Made by a program: the position numbers and the translations under genes | Assembly: GCF_003286075.1 (NCBI RefSeq) | Contig: NZ_QLUV01000011.1 | Coordinates: 1-64,000, forward strand | Reading direction: 5' to 3' | From: Paracoccus endophyticus | GTDB lineage: Bacteria; Pseudomonadota; Alphaproteobacteria; Rhodobacterales; Rhodobacteraceae | Length of the DNA: 64,000 nucleotides | The notes under the pieces: model-generated | The model's input: the letters and a program-made list of their open reading frames with translations, nothing else | What the model was told of the DNA's origin: nothing | Database searches by the model: none | Shown: positions 9,073 to 18,373 of the stretch, piece by piece | Position numbering within the stretch: position 1 is the first letter of the stretch | Layout of the letters: each line of letters opens with the position of its first letter

Positions 9073-12000
9073 CAGACTGTCTCCCGCTCACCGATGCGCT
9101 GGACCGGCCAGCGGTCGAGGAGCTTGCCGAGCACGACCGGACCACTGGCGTCTACCGGCACGAACATCCGCAGTTTCCAAGAGATGATCTCGTGAAAGAG
9201 GCCATAGGCCGTGAGGCGCTGGCGCATCGTATCGGTGAAGCCGGAGAGTTCGATGCGGTTCGCGCCCATGACGCGAACCCGGCGAAGCTGAAGACCCTCG
9301 GCGAGATCGAGGATCGTCCGGCCCTCCATCAGCGCCGCGAAGGCGTCGTCCGGCGTGATCGATGCACTGCCGCTCGTGACCGCGTTCGCGGCCCAGGCCG
9401 GCGAGACCTTGCGGCCGATGATGCGCTCGCCCGCATCGGTCTGAAGCCGATAGACGCGGGTGGACTCGTTCGGCAGCCGCTTCCAGATCGGCAGCAGCAG
9501 CCCCGTCACCATGTGCAGGGTGGACTCAGTAAACTCTGGCACCTCCTCGAGTTCCGCGTTCCAGGCCGATGCGAAGGCGTCCGGGTCGGCCTCGACCCAA
9601 TGGGTCTCGCCCATCATCCTGGTCGGGATGTTCTGCGCCTCCATCGGCCGGATCAGCCTGACGCGGCGTTCGATCTCGCCATCGTCCAGCATGACGCTGG
9701 TGGTGGGGATCTGCACCGCCGCCCGGCAGGAGCGCTCGTTGACCAGCAGCTTCGCGCGGGGATCGTCGAGTTCGGCCAGGGCGCTATCCAGCGTCACCGG
9801 CCGGTTCCGCTTGCGTTCGGTGATGGTCAGCAGGCTGGTTGCCGCCCCGGTGCGGGGGTGGGTGTAGATCACCTGCCCGTCGGCGACGGTGAAGCTTTCG
9901 GCGCGCAGGGTCTCCAGCCCGGCGTCATAGGTGCCGGAGGCGATGGCGCCCTCGATCCGCGCGGTCAGAAGCCCTTCAAAGGCAGTGAACAGCACGCCCT
10001 GAAGCTCGATGGTCAGCGCCAGCAGCCGGTTGAGGAAGGTGGTGATGGCGGGCAGATCATCCTTGATGCCGTTCGAGTCCATCAGCTTCAGCCCGGTGGC
10101 AGCCTCGAACCGCTCCAGCGAGCAACCCTCGACCTTGCCGCGCACCAAGAGGAGATAGAGCTGGCGCAGGGCATCACGCGCGTAATGCGACTCCAGATTG
10201 TCCTCGGGACGGAACAGGCCCTGACCGCCGGTCTGGCGCTGGCCGCGCGTGATCGCGCCCAGCGTGTCGAGGCGGCGGGCGATGGTCGAGAGGAACCGCT
10301 TCTCGGCCTTCACGTTGGTCGAGATTGGCCGGAACAGCGGCGGCTGGGCCTGATTGGTGCGATGCGTGCGGCCGAGGCCCTGGATGGCGGCGTCCGCCTT
10401 CCAGCCCGCCTCGAGCAGATAATGGACCCGCAGGCGGGTGTTCTTCGCCGACAATTCGGCGTGATACGACCGGCCGGTGCCGCCCGCGTCCGAAAAGACC
10501 AGCACGCGCTTGGCATCGTCCATGAAGGCGGCCGTCTCGGCGAGATTTGCCGAACCCGCGCGGTTCTCCACAACCAGCCGGTCGATGGTGACGCCGCGCT
10601 TGCGGACGATCCGGCGCGAGCGGCCCGTCACCTCGGCCACCGTGTCGGTGCCGAAATGCTGGATGATCTGGTCCAGCGCGCCGGGAACCGGCGGCAGCGA
10701 TGCCAGACTGGCGATCATCTCGTCCCGTCGGGCGACGGCCTCGCGGCTGAGGGCGGGCTGGCCGTCGCGATAGACCGGGCGCGAGGACAGGTTGCCCTCG
10801 CTATCGGTAAAGGGCTCGTAGAGCTGCACGGGGAAGGAATGGGCGAGGTAGTCGAGGACATATTCGCGTGGCGACAGGTCCATTTTCAGGTCGCTCCAGT
10901 CCTCGGTGGGGATCTCCGCCAGACGACGCTCCATCAGCGCCTCGCCGGTCGAGACGATCTGGATGACGGCCGAATGGCCCGCGTCCAGATCGGCGGTGAT
11001 CGAGCGGATCAGCGTCGGGGTCTTCATGCTGGTCAGCAGATGCCCGAAGAAACGCTGCTTGGCGGACTCGAAGGCCGAGCGCGCGGCCGATTTGGCCTGC
11101 CGGTTCAGCGTGCCGGAGCCGCCGTCGCCACCAGTGATATTGGCGGCCTGCATCGCCGCATCCAGATTGTTGTGGATGATGGCGAAGGCATCGGCATAGC
11201 TGTCGTAGATACGGACCTGTTCCGGGGTCAGCTCATGGTCGAGCAACTCGTATTCGACGCCTTTGAAGGAGAGCGAGCGGGCGGTGTAGAGGCCAAGGGC
11301 GCGCAGATCGCGGGCCAGGACCTCCATGGCCGCAATGCCACCCGCTTCGACCGCCTCCACGAACTCGGCCCTGGTCGAGAACGGGAAATCCTCGCCGCCC
11401 CAGAGGCCGAGCCGCTGCGCATAGGCGAGATTGTGGACCGTGGTGGCGCCGGTGGCCGAGACATACACGACGCGGGCCCGCGGCAGGGCGTGCTGGAGGC
11501 GCAGCCCGGCGCGGCCCTGCTGCGAGGCGGCGACATCGCCGCGTTCTCCCTTGCCCCCTGCGGCATTCGCCATGGCATGCGCCTCGTCAAAAATCACCAC
11601 GCCATCGAAGTCTGCGCCCAACCATTCGGTGATCTGCCTGACCCGCGAAACCTTCTCGCCGCGGTCGTCGGAGCGCAGCGTGGCATAGGTCAGAAACAGG
11701 ATGCCTTCGTTCAGCGTGATCGTTGCGCCCTGGGGGAAACGGCTGAGAGGCGTGACCAGCAGTCGCTCCATACCGAGCGCGCTCCAGTCCCGCTGTGCGT
11801 CTTCGAGCAGCTTGTCGGATTTGCTGATCCAGACCGCCTTGCGCCGCCCTTGCATCCAGTTGTCGAGAATGATGGCCGCCGATTCCCGGCCCTTTCCGAC
11901 GCCGGTGCCGTCGCCGATCATGAAACCCTGCCGGAAACGGACAGCGCCTGTGGCGTCCTCCGGCGCGGCGGACAGGCTGTCGAGCGTGTCATCGACCGTC

Positions 12001-13433
12001 CATGCCCCGGCGAGGAAGCCGGCATGGGCCTCGCCGGCATAGATCACGGTCTCCAGCTGCGCCTCGGACAGCCCGTCGAGAATGTCCTCGGGCAGCGTCG
12101 GCCGGTAGCTCGGCTTCGGCGGGGCGACACTCGCCATCGACGCGGATTGCACGAGCTGGGTTGGATGCGGCTGCGCCCCGGCAATGCGGATGGTCTGAAG
12201 ACCGTAGTCCTCGTAGATCGCATCCGAGAGGCGACCGCCCTCGGCCGGTTCCCAATCCACGGCCTCATAGGCGAGCGGCACCCCGTCCGGCTCGGCCAGC
12301 GGCGCGGCGGATGCGGTCTTCGCGGCCCGGTTGACATGGCCGCGCACGGTGCGAGGCGCCGGGGTGCAAGGAGCCGATGGGGCAACCTGCACGGCAATGC
12401 TGGGATCGACCGGCAGCCGGGCCGGAAGCCGGTTGGCCAGCCAGCCGATCAGCATGGCCACGTCCGGGGCGACACCAGGCGCTTCCGGAAACACCGCTGC
12501 GTTTTCGGCGGGCAGCTTGTCGATGACGGTCAGCCGCGTGTCGATGGTGGTGCCATGCTTGGCATAGACCGAGCCGTCGATGGCGGCGGAGAAGACCACT
12601 CGGCCGCGTTCCTGCAGCCGGGCCCAGGAGGCGGTCCAGGCGGGATTGTCGGGCGCGAAGCTCGCGCCGGTGATGGTGACGAGCCGCCCACCGGGCGCCA
12701 AGCGTGCCAGCGCTGAGGCAACATGGCGGAAGGCGGCATCGGCCATTCGGCCCTCGACATTTGCCACGGCGGAGAACGGCGGGTTCATCAGCACCACGGT
12801 CGGGATCAGGCCGGGATCGAGATGATCGTCGATCTGGGCGGCGTCGAAGCGCGTCACGGAAAGGGCCGGAAAGAGGGAAGACAACAGGCCGGCGCGCATC
12901 TCGGCCAGTTCGTTGAGCAGGAGCGTGCCGCCGGCGATCTCAGCCAGGATGGCGAGGAGCCCGGTGCCGGCCGAGGGCTCCAGCACCCGGTCGGCAGGCG
13001 TGATCGCCGCCGCCGTCACCGCCACGAAACCGAGCGGGATCGGGGTGGAGAACTGCTGGAAGGTCTGGGCTTCCTCAGACCGGCGCGTATGCGGCGGCAG
13101 AAGCCCGGCAATCTTGCCGAGCTGGGGCAGGACCGCCACCGGAGACCCGGCTTTGCGGAAAAGCACATTGCCGTATTTGCGCAGGAAAAGGACGGTCGCC
13201 GCCTCGCAGGCGTCATAGGCAGTTTTCCAGTCCCAAGCTCCAGCGGCGTCGGAAGCGCCGAAGGCTGCTTCCATCGCACTGTGCAGGGTTGCGGCATCGA
13301 CGCGCTGACCGCGTTCGAGATGGGGCAGGAGCAGCCCAGCAGCAGTGAAGGCGCCGGCTGCCGTCTCCACGCCGTGGCCGACTGCCAGCGCAGTGACAGT
13401 ACCAGCCTCTGCGGGTGCGGGGATCATGTTCAT
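9072..13433 (-). CDS. Strawberry-notch-family methyltransferase/helicase fusion
   Basis: A 1453-residue protein. The N-terminal part carries a methyltransferase fold with the SAM loop LEPSAGTGLL (about 151-160) and NPPF (about 217-220), typical of N6-adenine or N4-cytosine DNA methyltransferases. Next comes an SF2 helicase-like ATPase with GDGTGVGKGR (about 507-516) and DEAH (about 616-619), then the Strawberry-notch C-terminal region ending in GRTHRTNQAQ. The start at 13433 has GAGGAA upstream. Such proteins accompany Toprim, ParB and DUF2493 genes on alphaproteobacterial plasmids and ICEs; their function is unproven, with DNA modification or anti-defence most plausible. Confidence 0.9.
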   Translation of the reverse strand: MNMIPAPAEAGTVTALAVGHGVETAAGAFTAAGLLLPHLERGQRVDAATLHSAMEAAFGASDAAGAWDWKTAYDACEAATVLFLRKYGNVLFRKAGSPVAVLPQLGKIAGLLPPHTRRSEEAQTFQQFSTPIPLGFVAVTAAAITPADRVLEPSAGTGLLAILAEIAGGTLLLNELAEMRAGLLSSLFPALSVTRFDAAQIDDHLDPGLIPTVVLMNPPFSAVANVEGRMADAAFRHVASALARLAPGGRLVTITGASFAPDNPAWTASWARLQERGRVVFSAAIDGSVYAKHGTTIDTRLTVIDKLPAENAAVFPEAPGVAPDVAMLIGWLANRLPARLPVDPSIAVQVAPSAPCTPAPRTVRGHVNRAAKTASAAPLAEPDGVPLAYEAVDWEPAEGGRLSDAIYEDYGLQTIRIAGAQPHPTQLVQSASMASVAPPKPSYRPTLPEDILDGLSEAQLETVIYAGEAHAGFLAGAWTVDDTLDSLSAAPEDATGAVRFRQGFMIGDGTGVGKGRESAAIILDNWMQGRRKAVWISKSDKLLEDAQRDWSALGMERLLVTPLSRFPQGATITLNEGILFLTYATLRSDDRGEKVSRVRQITEWLGADFDGVVIFDEAHAMANAAGGKGERGDVAASQQGRAGLRLQHALPRARVVYVSATGATTVHNLAYAQRLGLWGGEDFPFSTRAEFVEAVEAGGIAAMEVLARDLRALGLYTARSLSFKGVEYELLDHELTPEQVRIYDSYADAFAIIHNNLDAAMQAANITGGDGGSGTLNRQAKSAARSAFESAKQRFFGHLLTSMKTPTLIRSITADLDAGHSAVIQIVSTGEALMERRLAEIPTEDWSDLKMDLSPREYVLDYLAHSFPVQLYEPFTDSEGNLSSRPVYRDGQPALSREAVARRDEMIASLASLPPVPGALDQIIQHFGTDTVAEVTGRSRRIVRKRGVTIDRLVVENRAGSANLAETAAFMDDAKRVLVFSDAGGTGRSYHAELSAKNTRLRVHYLLEAGWKADAAIQGLGRTHRTNQAQPPLFRPISTNVKAEKRFLSTIARRLDTLGAITRGQRQTGGQGLFRPEDNLESHYARDALRQLYLLLVRGKVEGCSLERFEAATGLKLMDSNGIKDDLPAITTFLNRLLALTIELQGVLFTAFEGLLTARIEGAIASGTYDAGLETLRAESFTVADGQVIYTHPRTGAATSLLTITERKRNRPVTLDSALAELDDPRAKLLVNERSCRAAVQIPTTSVMLDDGEIERRVRLIRPMEAQNIPTRMMGETHWVEADPDAFASAWNAELEEVPEFTESTLHMVTGLLLPIWKRLPNESTRVYRLQTDAGERIIGRKVSPAWAANAVTSGSASITPDDAFAALMEGRTILDLAEGLQLRRVRVMGANRIELSGFTDTMRQRLTAYGLFHEIISWKLRMFVPVDASGPVVLGKLLDRWPVQRIGERETV

Positions 13434-13642
13434 GGGGAGTTCCTCGGGAGAGCGGGGCGGGATCAAGCCGCGCAGTGCTCTCTTGACCGCACCGGCTTAC
13501 CCTCCTCCCGGCCGCACTCTCCCTCTGAGACCCTGGCGACAGTCGCCGAGCGGCACGCGCGGTTCTCCACAGGCGCAAACCTCTTCCGGCCCGCCCCGGG
13601 TTCTTGATCCGCGCGGCTTGATCCGCGCCGCGATGGCTCTTA

Positions 13643-13659
13643 TCTTACGATTGTCTTAC
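13643..13659 (+). promoter_or_regulatory. Paired TCTTAC repeats, putative antitoxin operator
   Basis: TCTTAC occurs at 13643-13648 and 13654-13659, an 11-base period (one helical turn), ending 15 bases before the antitoxin ATG. AbrB/VapB-type antitoxins normally autorepress by binding repeats at this position. The assignment is inferred from position and periodicity. Confidence 0.45.
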
Positions 13660-13674
13660 AGGTGGACCTTGCCC

Positions 13675-13950
13675 ATGGCTCAGCCCGATCCCCTGATCAC
13701 GACCGTCTCCACCAAGGGGCAGGTCATCCTGCCCAAGGCGATCCGCAAGCGCCGGGATTGGGATGCCGGCACGCGGCTGATCGTCGAGGAAACCCCGGAT
13801 GGCGTCCTGCTGAAGCCCGCCCCCGCCTTCGTACCGACCCGGCCCGAGAATGTCTTCGGGATGCTGCCTTTCGCGGGCGCGCCGAAGTCGCTCGAGGAGA
13901 TGGAGGCCGGGGTGCTGGCCGAGGCCCGCAGGCGTCATGGTCGCGATTGA
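13675..13950 (+). CDS. AbrB/MazE-type antitoxin of a VapBC pair
   Basis: A 91-residue protein with an N-terminal SpoVT/AbrB swapped-hairpin domain (TTVSTKGQVILPKAIRKRR, residues 9-27), which binds DNA as a dimer. A C-terminal tail (about 45-91) is expected to wrap and block the toxin. It is followed by a PIN toxin gene overlapping by 14 bases, the usual antitoxin-first order. Repeats just upstream suggest autoregulation. Flanking genes read leftward, so this is an independent rightward transcription unit. Such pairs often stabilise mobile elements. Confidence 0.9.
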   Translation: MAQPDPLITTVSTKGQVILPKAIRKRRDWDAGTRLIVEETPDGVLLKPAPAFVPTRPENVFGMLPFAGAPKSLEEMEAGVLAEARRRHGRD

Positions 13951-14326
13951 TACCAATATCGTCGTCCGCTACCTGACCGGCGATCACCTCGAGCAATCGG
14001 CCCGCGCCCGCGAGATCTTGGACGGGCAGCGGGTGTTCGTCCCGGTGACGGTGGTGCTGGAGACGGAATGGGTTCTGCGCAGCGCCTATGGCTACAAGCC
14101 CGAAGATGTCGCACGGGCATTGCGGGCCTTCGGAGGCCTGCCGGCAGTGACCATCGAAGACGCGGCGACGGTTGCCGCCGCGTTCGATCTTGCCGAGCGG
14201 GGAATGGATTTCGCCGATGCGCTGCATCTCGGCCGGTCGGAGCGGCAGGACGCGTTCCTGACTTTCGACCGCAAGTTCGTGAAGGCGGCGCAAGCCGCGG
14301 GGATCGGCTTCGTCCAGGAGGCGTGA
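13937..14326 (+). CDS. vapC: VapC-type PIN domain toxin (ribonuclease)
   Basis: A 129-residue PIN domain. The four expected acidic residues are present: Asp5 in VAIDTN, Glu42 in VLETEW, Asp94 in DFADALH and Asp111 in TFDRKF. VapC toxins are Mg-dependent RNases that cut tRNA or rRNA; the target cannot be predicted here. The ATG at 13937 lies inside the antitoxin gene, implying coupled translation. All catalytic residues are intact, so the toxin is probably active. Confidence 0.93.
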   Translation: MVAIDTNIVVRYLTGDHLEQSARAREILDGQRVFVPVTVVLETEWVLRSAYGYKPEDVARALRAFGGLPAVTIEDAATVAAAFDLAERGMDFADALHLGRSERQDAFLTFDRKFVKAAQAAGIGFVQEA

Positions 14327-14394
14327 CCGCAGCTGCCATGAAGGTGTGGTGGCCGGCGGTGATCGTCTCCTCCGGGAGCCGGCGTTGATTGCGG

Positions 14395-14814
14395 TTATGC
14401 TGCGGAGGGTCCGGGAGCGGGGTCAGGTGGACTGCCGCCGCCCGGCCGGGTTTCCGGCGCGACAGCGAAGGGATCCACCAGCTTGTGAATCGGCTGCGCG
14501 CGGCCCATCCAGGGCTCAGGACGGATTGAACGCACCCAGTCGGCGAAGCTCGGGATGAAGCCGAAATCCTCCAGCACATGCTGTTCGCCGATCAGACGGA
14601 CGGGCACGACGCGGCCGGTCGAGATGGTGACGGTCGCCCCGAAGACGCGCTCCAACTCGAATATGCCCTGGGCGTGATGACGCAGGGCCCGGTGGCGGAA
14701 GTCGGCGGTGATCTCCTTCGATTCGTCGAACCACTGGTGGAGCGGGAGATAGTCCTCTGCCGTGCCGCCCCATTTGCGCGCTGACGACAGCGCGTGATGA
14801 TAGGAATATCCCAA
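14395..14814 (-). CDS. DUF6915 family protein
   Basis: A 139-residue soluble protein starting at a TTG preceded by a strong GGGAGG. The N-terminus (GYSYHHALSSARKWGG) and core (DYLPLHQWFDESK, ALRHHAQGIFELERVFG, ALP-like IGEQHVLEDFGFIPSFADW) match DUF6915, a small family of unknown function carried on alphaproteobacterial islands and plasmids. Several histidines (residues 6-7, 26, 41, 46-47) could bind metal, but this is speculative. The C-terminus is proline-rich and disordered. It lies 11 bases after the DUF6878 gene. Confidence 0.75.
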   Translation of the reverse strand: MGYSYHHALSSARKWGGTAEDYLPLHQWFDESKEITADFRHRALRHHAQGIFELERVFGATVTISTGRVVPVRLIGEQHVLEDFGFIPSFADWVRSIRPEPWMGRAQPIHKLVDPFAVAPETRPGGGSPPDPAPGPSAA

Positions 14815-14825
14815 GTTTGCCTCCC

Positions 14826-15305
14826 TCAGAAGCTGTGGGTGTAGTTTTCGGAAGCGGTGTAGCGCTCGTTGTAGTCGAGCGTGATCGTCCGCTCCGCGAC
14901 GTCGAAGGTGATGTCGCCATAGGCGCCGTCGTTGTTTTCCCAGCCGCCATGCGTTCGCTCGAGGACATCATAGGCCAAGCTTTCGACGGCCGTGGCGAGG
15001 GTGACGGTCGAGCGCTCGGGCTCGGATTGGCCCCAGACCGCCTGTGCGATCTCGATTCTGGCGTCAGGCATGGCGATATCATCATCGCCAGACCGCACGT
15101 CGACATTCTCGATCTGACCGGAGTCGCTATAGCCATCGAAGGTCACGACCACATGGGTGATCCCGGCCGATGCGAGAGCATCGAGCAGAACTGTCTTGTT
15201 CAGACTGAAAAGTTCGGCTTCGAGCCGGCTTCGCAGGGCGGCCAGCGTCGTCCAATCGAAAGGCGTCGGGCTGGTTTCCGGTGCGGTTTCGGAATTGTCG
15301 GACAT
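14826..15305 (-). CDS. DUF6878 family protein
   Basis: A 159-residue acidic protein. The start at 15305 (MSDNSETAPE) is chosen because GGAGAC precedes it; an open frame extends further upstream but has composition unlike a protein. The core (ITHVVVTFDGYSDSGQIENV and ENNDGAYGDITFDVAERTITLDYNER) matches DUF6878, of unknown function, typical of the same mobile elements as DUF6915. It is probably co-transcribed with the DUF6915 gene downstream and the ParB gene 100 bases upstream. Confidence 0.75.
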   Translation of the reverse strand: MSDNSETAPETSPTPFDWTTLAALRSRLEAELFSLNKTVLLDALASAGITHVVVTFDGYSDSGQIENVDVRSGDDDIAMPDARIEIAQAVWGQSEPERSTVTLATAVESLAYDVLERTHGGWENNDGAYGDITFDVAERTITLDYNERYTASENYTHSF

Positions 15306-15405
15306 GGGTGTCTCCTGACACAAATGCGCCCGGCGCGATGGCCGGGCTGTTGAACGATCGAGAGCGAAGCGGCGGGGCGACCGGAGCCGCCCGCGCTTCT
15401 CGAAC

Positions 15406-17544
15406 TCACTCGGCTGCGGCCATGTGTTGCGCCTCACCCTTCTCGCCGGCGGCCTCCTCATCACCGCCGTCACCCGTCAGGAACTCGGGGAGTTCGTCGG
15501 CCTCGACATCCTCTGCGGTGTCGGGCTCGGCAGGGGCATCGATCATGCGCAGCGGTTCCGGCAGCCAGCCGGCATCGGCGAGCAGGCGTTCCGCCTCCCT
15601 GGCCATATCGCCCTTCTTCAGATGGTCGATGAGCTGGGCAGCTCCTTCGCCCGCTCCCTCGCGCACGGCTTCGAGGATACGCGGCTTGGTTACGCGGCCG
15701 AGGTAATTCGCCACGCACGGCCGCCAGCCCGCCGCCACCATGTCGAGGCCCGTGGCCCGCGCCAGCCGATCCGCCTGCGCGAGACGCACGTCGAGCCCGT
15801 GCTGGCTCACGCCCGTCCCGCCATAGGGGTTGGGCTTTTCATGGAGCGCGTTGACGCCGAAGCTCACGCAATGGGCGAGAAGCTCCATCCGGGAACCGTC
15901 GTCGAGATCAGCCAGCCAGTCCCACAGCGCCGCATCGTCACCGGGGATCAGATCGCCCCAGCGTTCGTGCCGCGCCGTGACCGATTGCGCCGAGGCGCTG
16001 TCGCGAAGATCCTCGGTTTGCGCCGGCAGATGGACCTCACGGACCTGAGCCTCGAGGCAGCCCTGCGTCGAATGCGGCAAGAAGCTGTCCGTGACCAGCC
16101 GGTGCAGGAGCGCGGTCATGGCGACCTGCGGGTTCATCGCCACGGCATCGCGCAGCGCGAGCGTGCGATGCGCGGTCAGTTCGCTGACGAGGCGGTCGGG
16201 AAGCGGCCGGATCGTCTCCGCCCCATCCTCTTCGTCCTCAGCCTCGATGGACGCCCCGCCAAGAGTGATGACGGCGCGCTGGACGCTGACCGGTTGATCG
16301 CCCTCGGGTGCTGCGCCCGCCGGGGCCCCGGCTTCACCCTCCTCCGGTCCGGCCGTAGCCTCGTCCTCGGGCCGAACATAGCCGCGTTCGACCATGAGCG
16401 CGCCATCCGCGTCGATGCTGACGAAGGCCCCGGCCCGCGCCATCTGCTCCGGAGCGTAGATCATAGGACGGCGGTCGAATGCCTCCAGCGCCTGCTCGAT
16501 CTCTCCCAGACGTTGATCGATCTCATCGGGCAGTTCGTCGGCCTCGGCATGGTCAGCATCAAGCCGGTCGTATTCGTCGCGCAGCGCCTCGCGCGTCGCC
16601 CGCTCCTCCTCGGTGAGATCGACCGTCGCGCCCGCCAGTTCCCGCAGGCCGTGAGCATGGCCGTAGGGAAAGGTCACGGCGACTTCGATCCATTTCCAGC
16701 CTTCGGCCGCAATCGTCTCGGCTTCGGCTTTGAGCTTCTCCGTGACGAGCCGATCGAGCAGAACGGAATCCTGAAGCCAGCCGCCATCATCGGACTGGAA
16801 GAGATCGCGCAGCACGTAGCCGCCCGCGGCTTCGTAGGCCTCGAGGCCGACGAAAACGGTGCGCTTGTCGGAGGCGCGAACCGCGGTCTCGGTCATCAGG
16901 CGACGGATATGATAGGGCTCCTTCTGCCAGCCATCCCTGATCGCCTCCCAGACCTGCTGCTGGCGCGCATGGTCCTCCGAGACGGTGAAGGCCATGAGCT
17001 GTTCGAGCGTCATGCCGTCCTCGGCATAGATGTCGAGCAGCGCAGGCGAGACCGCAGCCAGGCGCAGGCGCTGCTTCACGACCTTGGCGTCGACGAAGAA
17101 CGCGGCCGCGATGGCCTCCTCGGACATGCCCTTCTCGCGCATCGCCTGAAAGGCGCGGAACTGGTCGAGGGGATGAAGTGGGGCGCGCTCGATGTTTTCG
17201 GCGAGCGACAGCTCGTCGATCAGGATGTCGGCTCCAGCCTCCGACACGATGCAGGGCACAGGCGCGGTCTTCACTAGGCGCTTCTGCCTTACCAGAAGCT
17301 CGAGCGCGCGGAACCGGCGGCCGCCGGCGGGTACCTCGAACATGCCGGTCTCCTGGCCCTCGGCATCGAGGACCGGACGGACATGCAACGACTGGATCAG
17401 GCCGCGCCGGGCGATGGACTCGGCCAGTTCCTCGACCGAGACGCCGGCCTTGACCCGCCGGACATTCGCCTGGGAGAGTACCAGCTTGTTGAAGGGAATG
17501 TCGCGCGAGGACGACAGGGTGATCTTCTGCACGGCAGCAGCCAT
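15406..17544 (-). CDS. Large ParB/RepB/Spo0J-type nuclease-domain protein
   Basis: A 712-residue protein. Residues 15-110 form a ParB N-terminal domain (IPFNKLVLSQANVR; EVPAGGRRFRALELL) and 110-210 a helix-turn-helix KorB-like region (DELSLAENIERAPLHPLDQFRAF; GMSEEAIAAAF). The long C-terminal part has an acidic linker (about 300-420). Canonical ParB is about 300 residues, so this is the extended plasmid/ICE type; no parA is adjacent, so classical partition is doubtful. It may bind element DNA or regulate the element. GGAG lies 9 bases before the ATG. Confidence 0.88.
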   Translation of the reverse strand: MAAAVQKITLSSSRDIPFNKLVLSQANVRRVKAGVSVEELAESIARRGLIQSLHVRPVLDAEGQETGMFEVPAGGRRFRALELLVRQKRLVKTAPVPCIVSEAGADILIDELSLAENIERAPLHPLDQFRAFQAMREKGMSEEAIAAAFFVDAKVVKQRLRLAAVSPALLDIYAEDGMTLEQLMAFTVSEDHARQQQVWEAIRDGWQKEPYHIRRLMTETAVRASDKRTVFVGLEAYEAAGGYVLRDLFQSDDGGWLQDSVLLDRLVTEKLKAEAETIAAEGWKWIEVAVTFPYGHAHGLRELAGATVDLTEEERATREALRDEYDRLDADHAEADELPDEIDQRLGEIEQALEAFDRRPMIYAPEQMARAGAFVSIDADGALMVERGYVRPEDEATAGPEEGEAGAPAGAAPEGDQPVSVQRAVITLGGASIEAEDEEDGAETIRPLPDRLVSELTAHRTLALRDAVAMNPQVAMTALLHRLVTDSFLPHSTQGCLEAQVREVHLPAQTEDLRDSASAQSVTARHERWGDLIPGDDAALWDWLADLDDGSRMELLAHCVSFGVNALHEKPNPYGGTGVSQHGLDVRLAQADRLARATGLDMVAAGWRPCVANYLGRVTKPRILEAVREGAGEGAAQLIDHLKKGDMAREAERLLADAGWLPEPLRMIDAPAEPDTAEDVEADELPEFLTGDGGDEEAAGEKGEAQHMAAAE

Positions 17545-17659
17545 GTTCGTGACTCCATGACGGACGCCGGGGAGCCTCTCTCTCCGGCAACCAGCCCGTC
17601 ACCCAATCCCATCCCTCCTTTCACTCTCCCGACCGTGTGCGGCGCAGCGCCACGAGGCA

Positions 17660-18148
17660 TCAGAGATCCCCGCGGGCGCGCAAGCTCGTCTCCCGGCCGG
17701 CGCCGACGATGATGTGGTCGTGGAGCGTCACGCCGAGAGCCTTGCAGGCTTTCTGGATTTCCTTCGTCATCGCGAGGTCGGCCGCGGAGGGCTCGGGATC
17801 GCCGGTCGGATGATTGTGGACGATGATCAGCGCCGCCGCGTTGAGCGCCAGGCTCCGCCGCAGCACCTCCCGGGGATAGACCGGGACATGGTCGACCGTG
17901 CCGATGGCCAGGCATTCATCGGAGATGAGCCGGTTCTTCCGGTCGAGATAGAGGACATGGAAGCGCTCCACCTCACCCCGGATGGTCAGGGCGCAATAGT
18001 CCAGAACTGCCTGCCAGGACGACAGGACCGGGTTCTGGTTCAAATGGCGCAGCAGGATCTGCCGGGCCTCGTAGACGACCGCCTGCTCCTGGGCCGAGAA
18101 CTGGAGGGGCTGCGGTTCGATGGCAGGTTTTCGTTCACGTCGGATCAT
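17660..18148 (-). CDS. RadC-like JAMM/MPN domain protein
   Basis: A 162-residue protein covering the RadC C-terminal JAB domain. The metal-binding JAMM signature is complete: HNHPTGDPEPSAAD with His111, His113, Ser121 and Asp124. The N-terminal helix-hairpin-helix domain of chromosomal RadC is absent, so this is the short form typical of plasmids, prophages and islands. Despite its name the family has no proven repair role, and JAMM chemistry suggests a metalloprotease. It sits between ParB and ArdC genes, all reading left. Confidence 0.9.
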   Translation of the reverse strand: MIRRERKPAIEPQPLQFSAQEQAVVYEARQILLRHLNQNPVLSSWQAVLDYCALTIRGEVERFHVLYLDRKNRLISDECLAIGTVDHVPVYPREVLRRSLALNAAALIIVHNHPTGDPEPSAADLAMTKEIQKACKALGVTLHDHIIVGAGRETSLRARGDL

Positions 18149-18211
18149 TGGTGATGCTCCTCGACGGACAGCCGGCCGGGCGCCGGGGCTTTCGCCGCGT
18201 TACTACCAGAA

Positions 18212-18246
18212 GCGCCGCCCTCTGACGCGAAGACAGAGAGCGGCGC
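18212..18246 (-). terminator. GC-rich hairpin between ardC-like and radC-like genes
   Basis: GCGCCGC pairs with GCGGCGC and CTCTG with CAGAG, with one mismatch between the blocks and a 9-base loop. It lies downstream of the ArdC gene and upstream of the RadC-like gene on the minus strand. There is no clear U-tract, so termination is only possible. Confidence 0.4.
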
Positions 18247-18373
18247 AGGATCGCGAAGTCGGGCAGCTAGGAATCTGCCTTTCCGGGCTCGCAGACGGGA
18301 TCGAAGGCCTTCACGCCGAGAAGGTGATCGACGCGGGTAAGGAATTGTTCGCGCTGGCCGCGGGTCAGGCGGA

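Noticed and set aside
9192..12716. Long open frame of 1174 codons on the plus strand opposite the strawberry-notch gene
   Set aside because: It is a mirror of the real gene in high-G+C DNA. Its translation is Arg/Gly/Asp-rich without any recognised domain.
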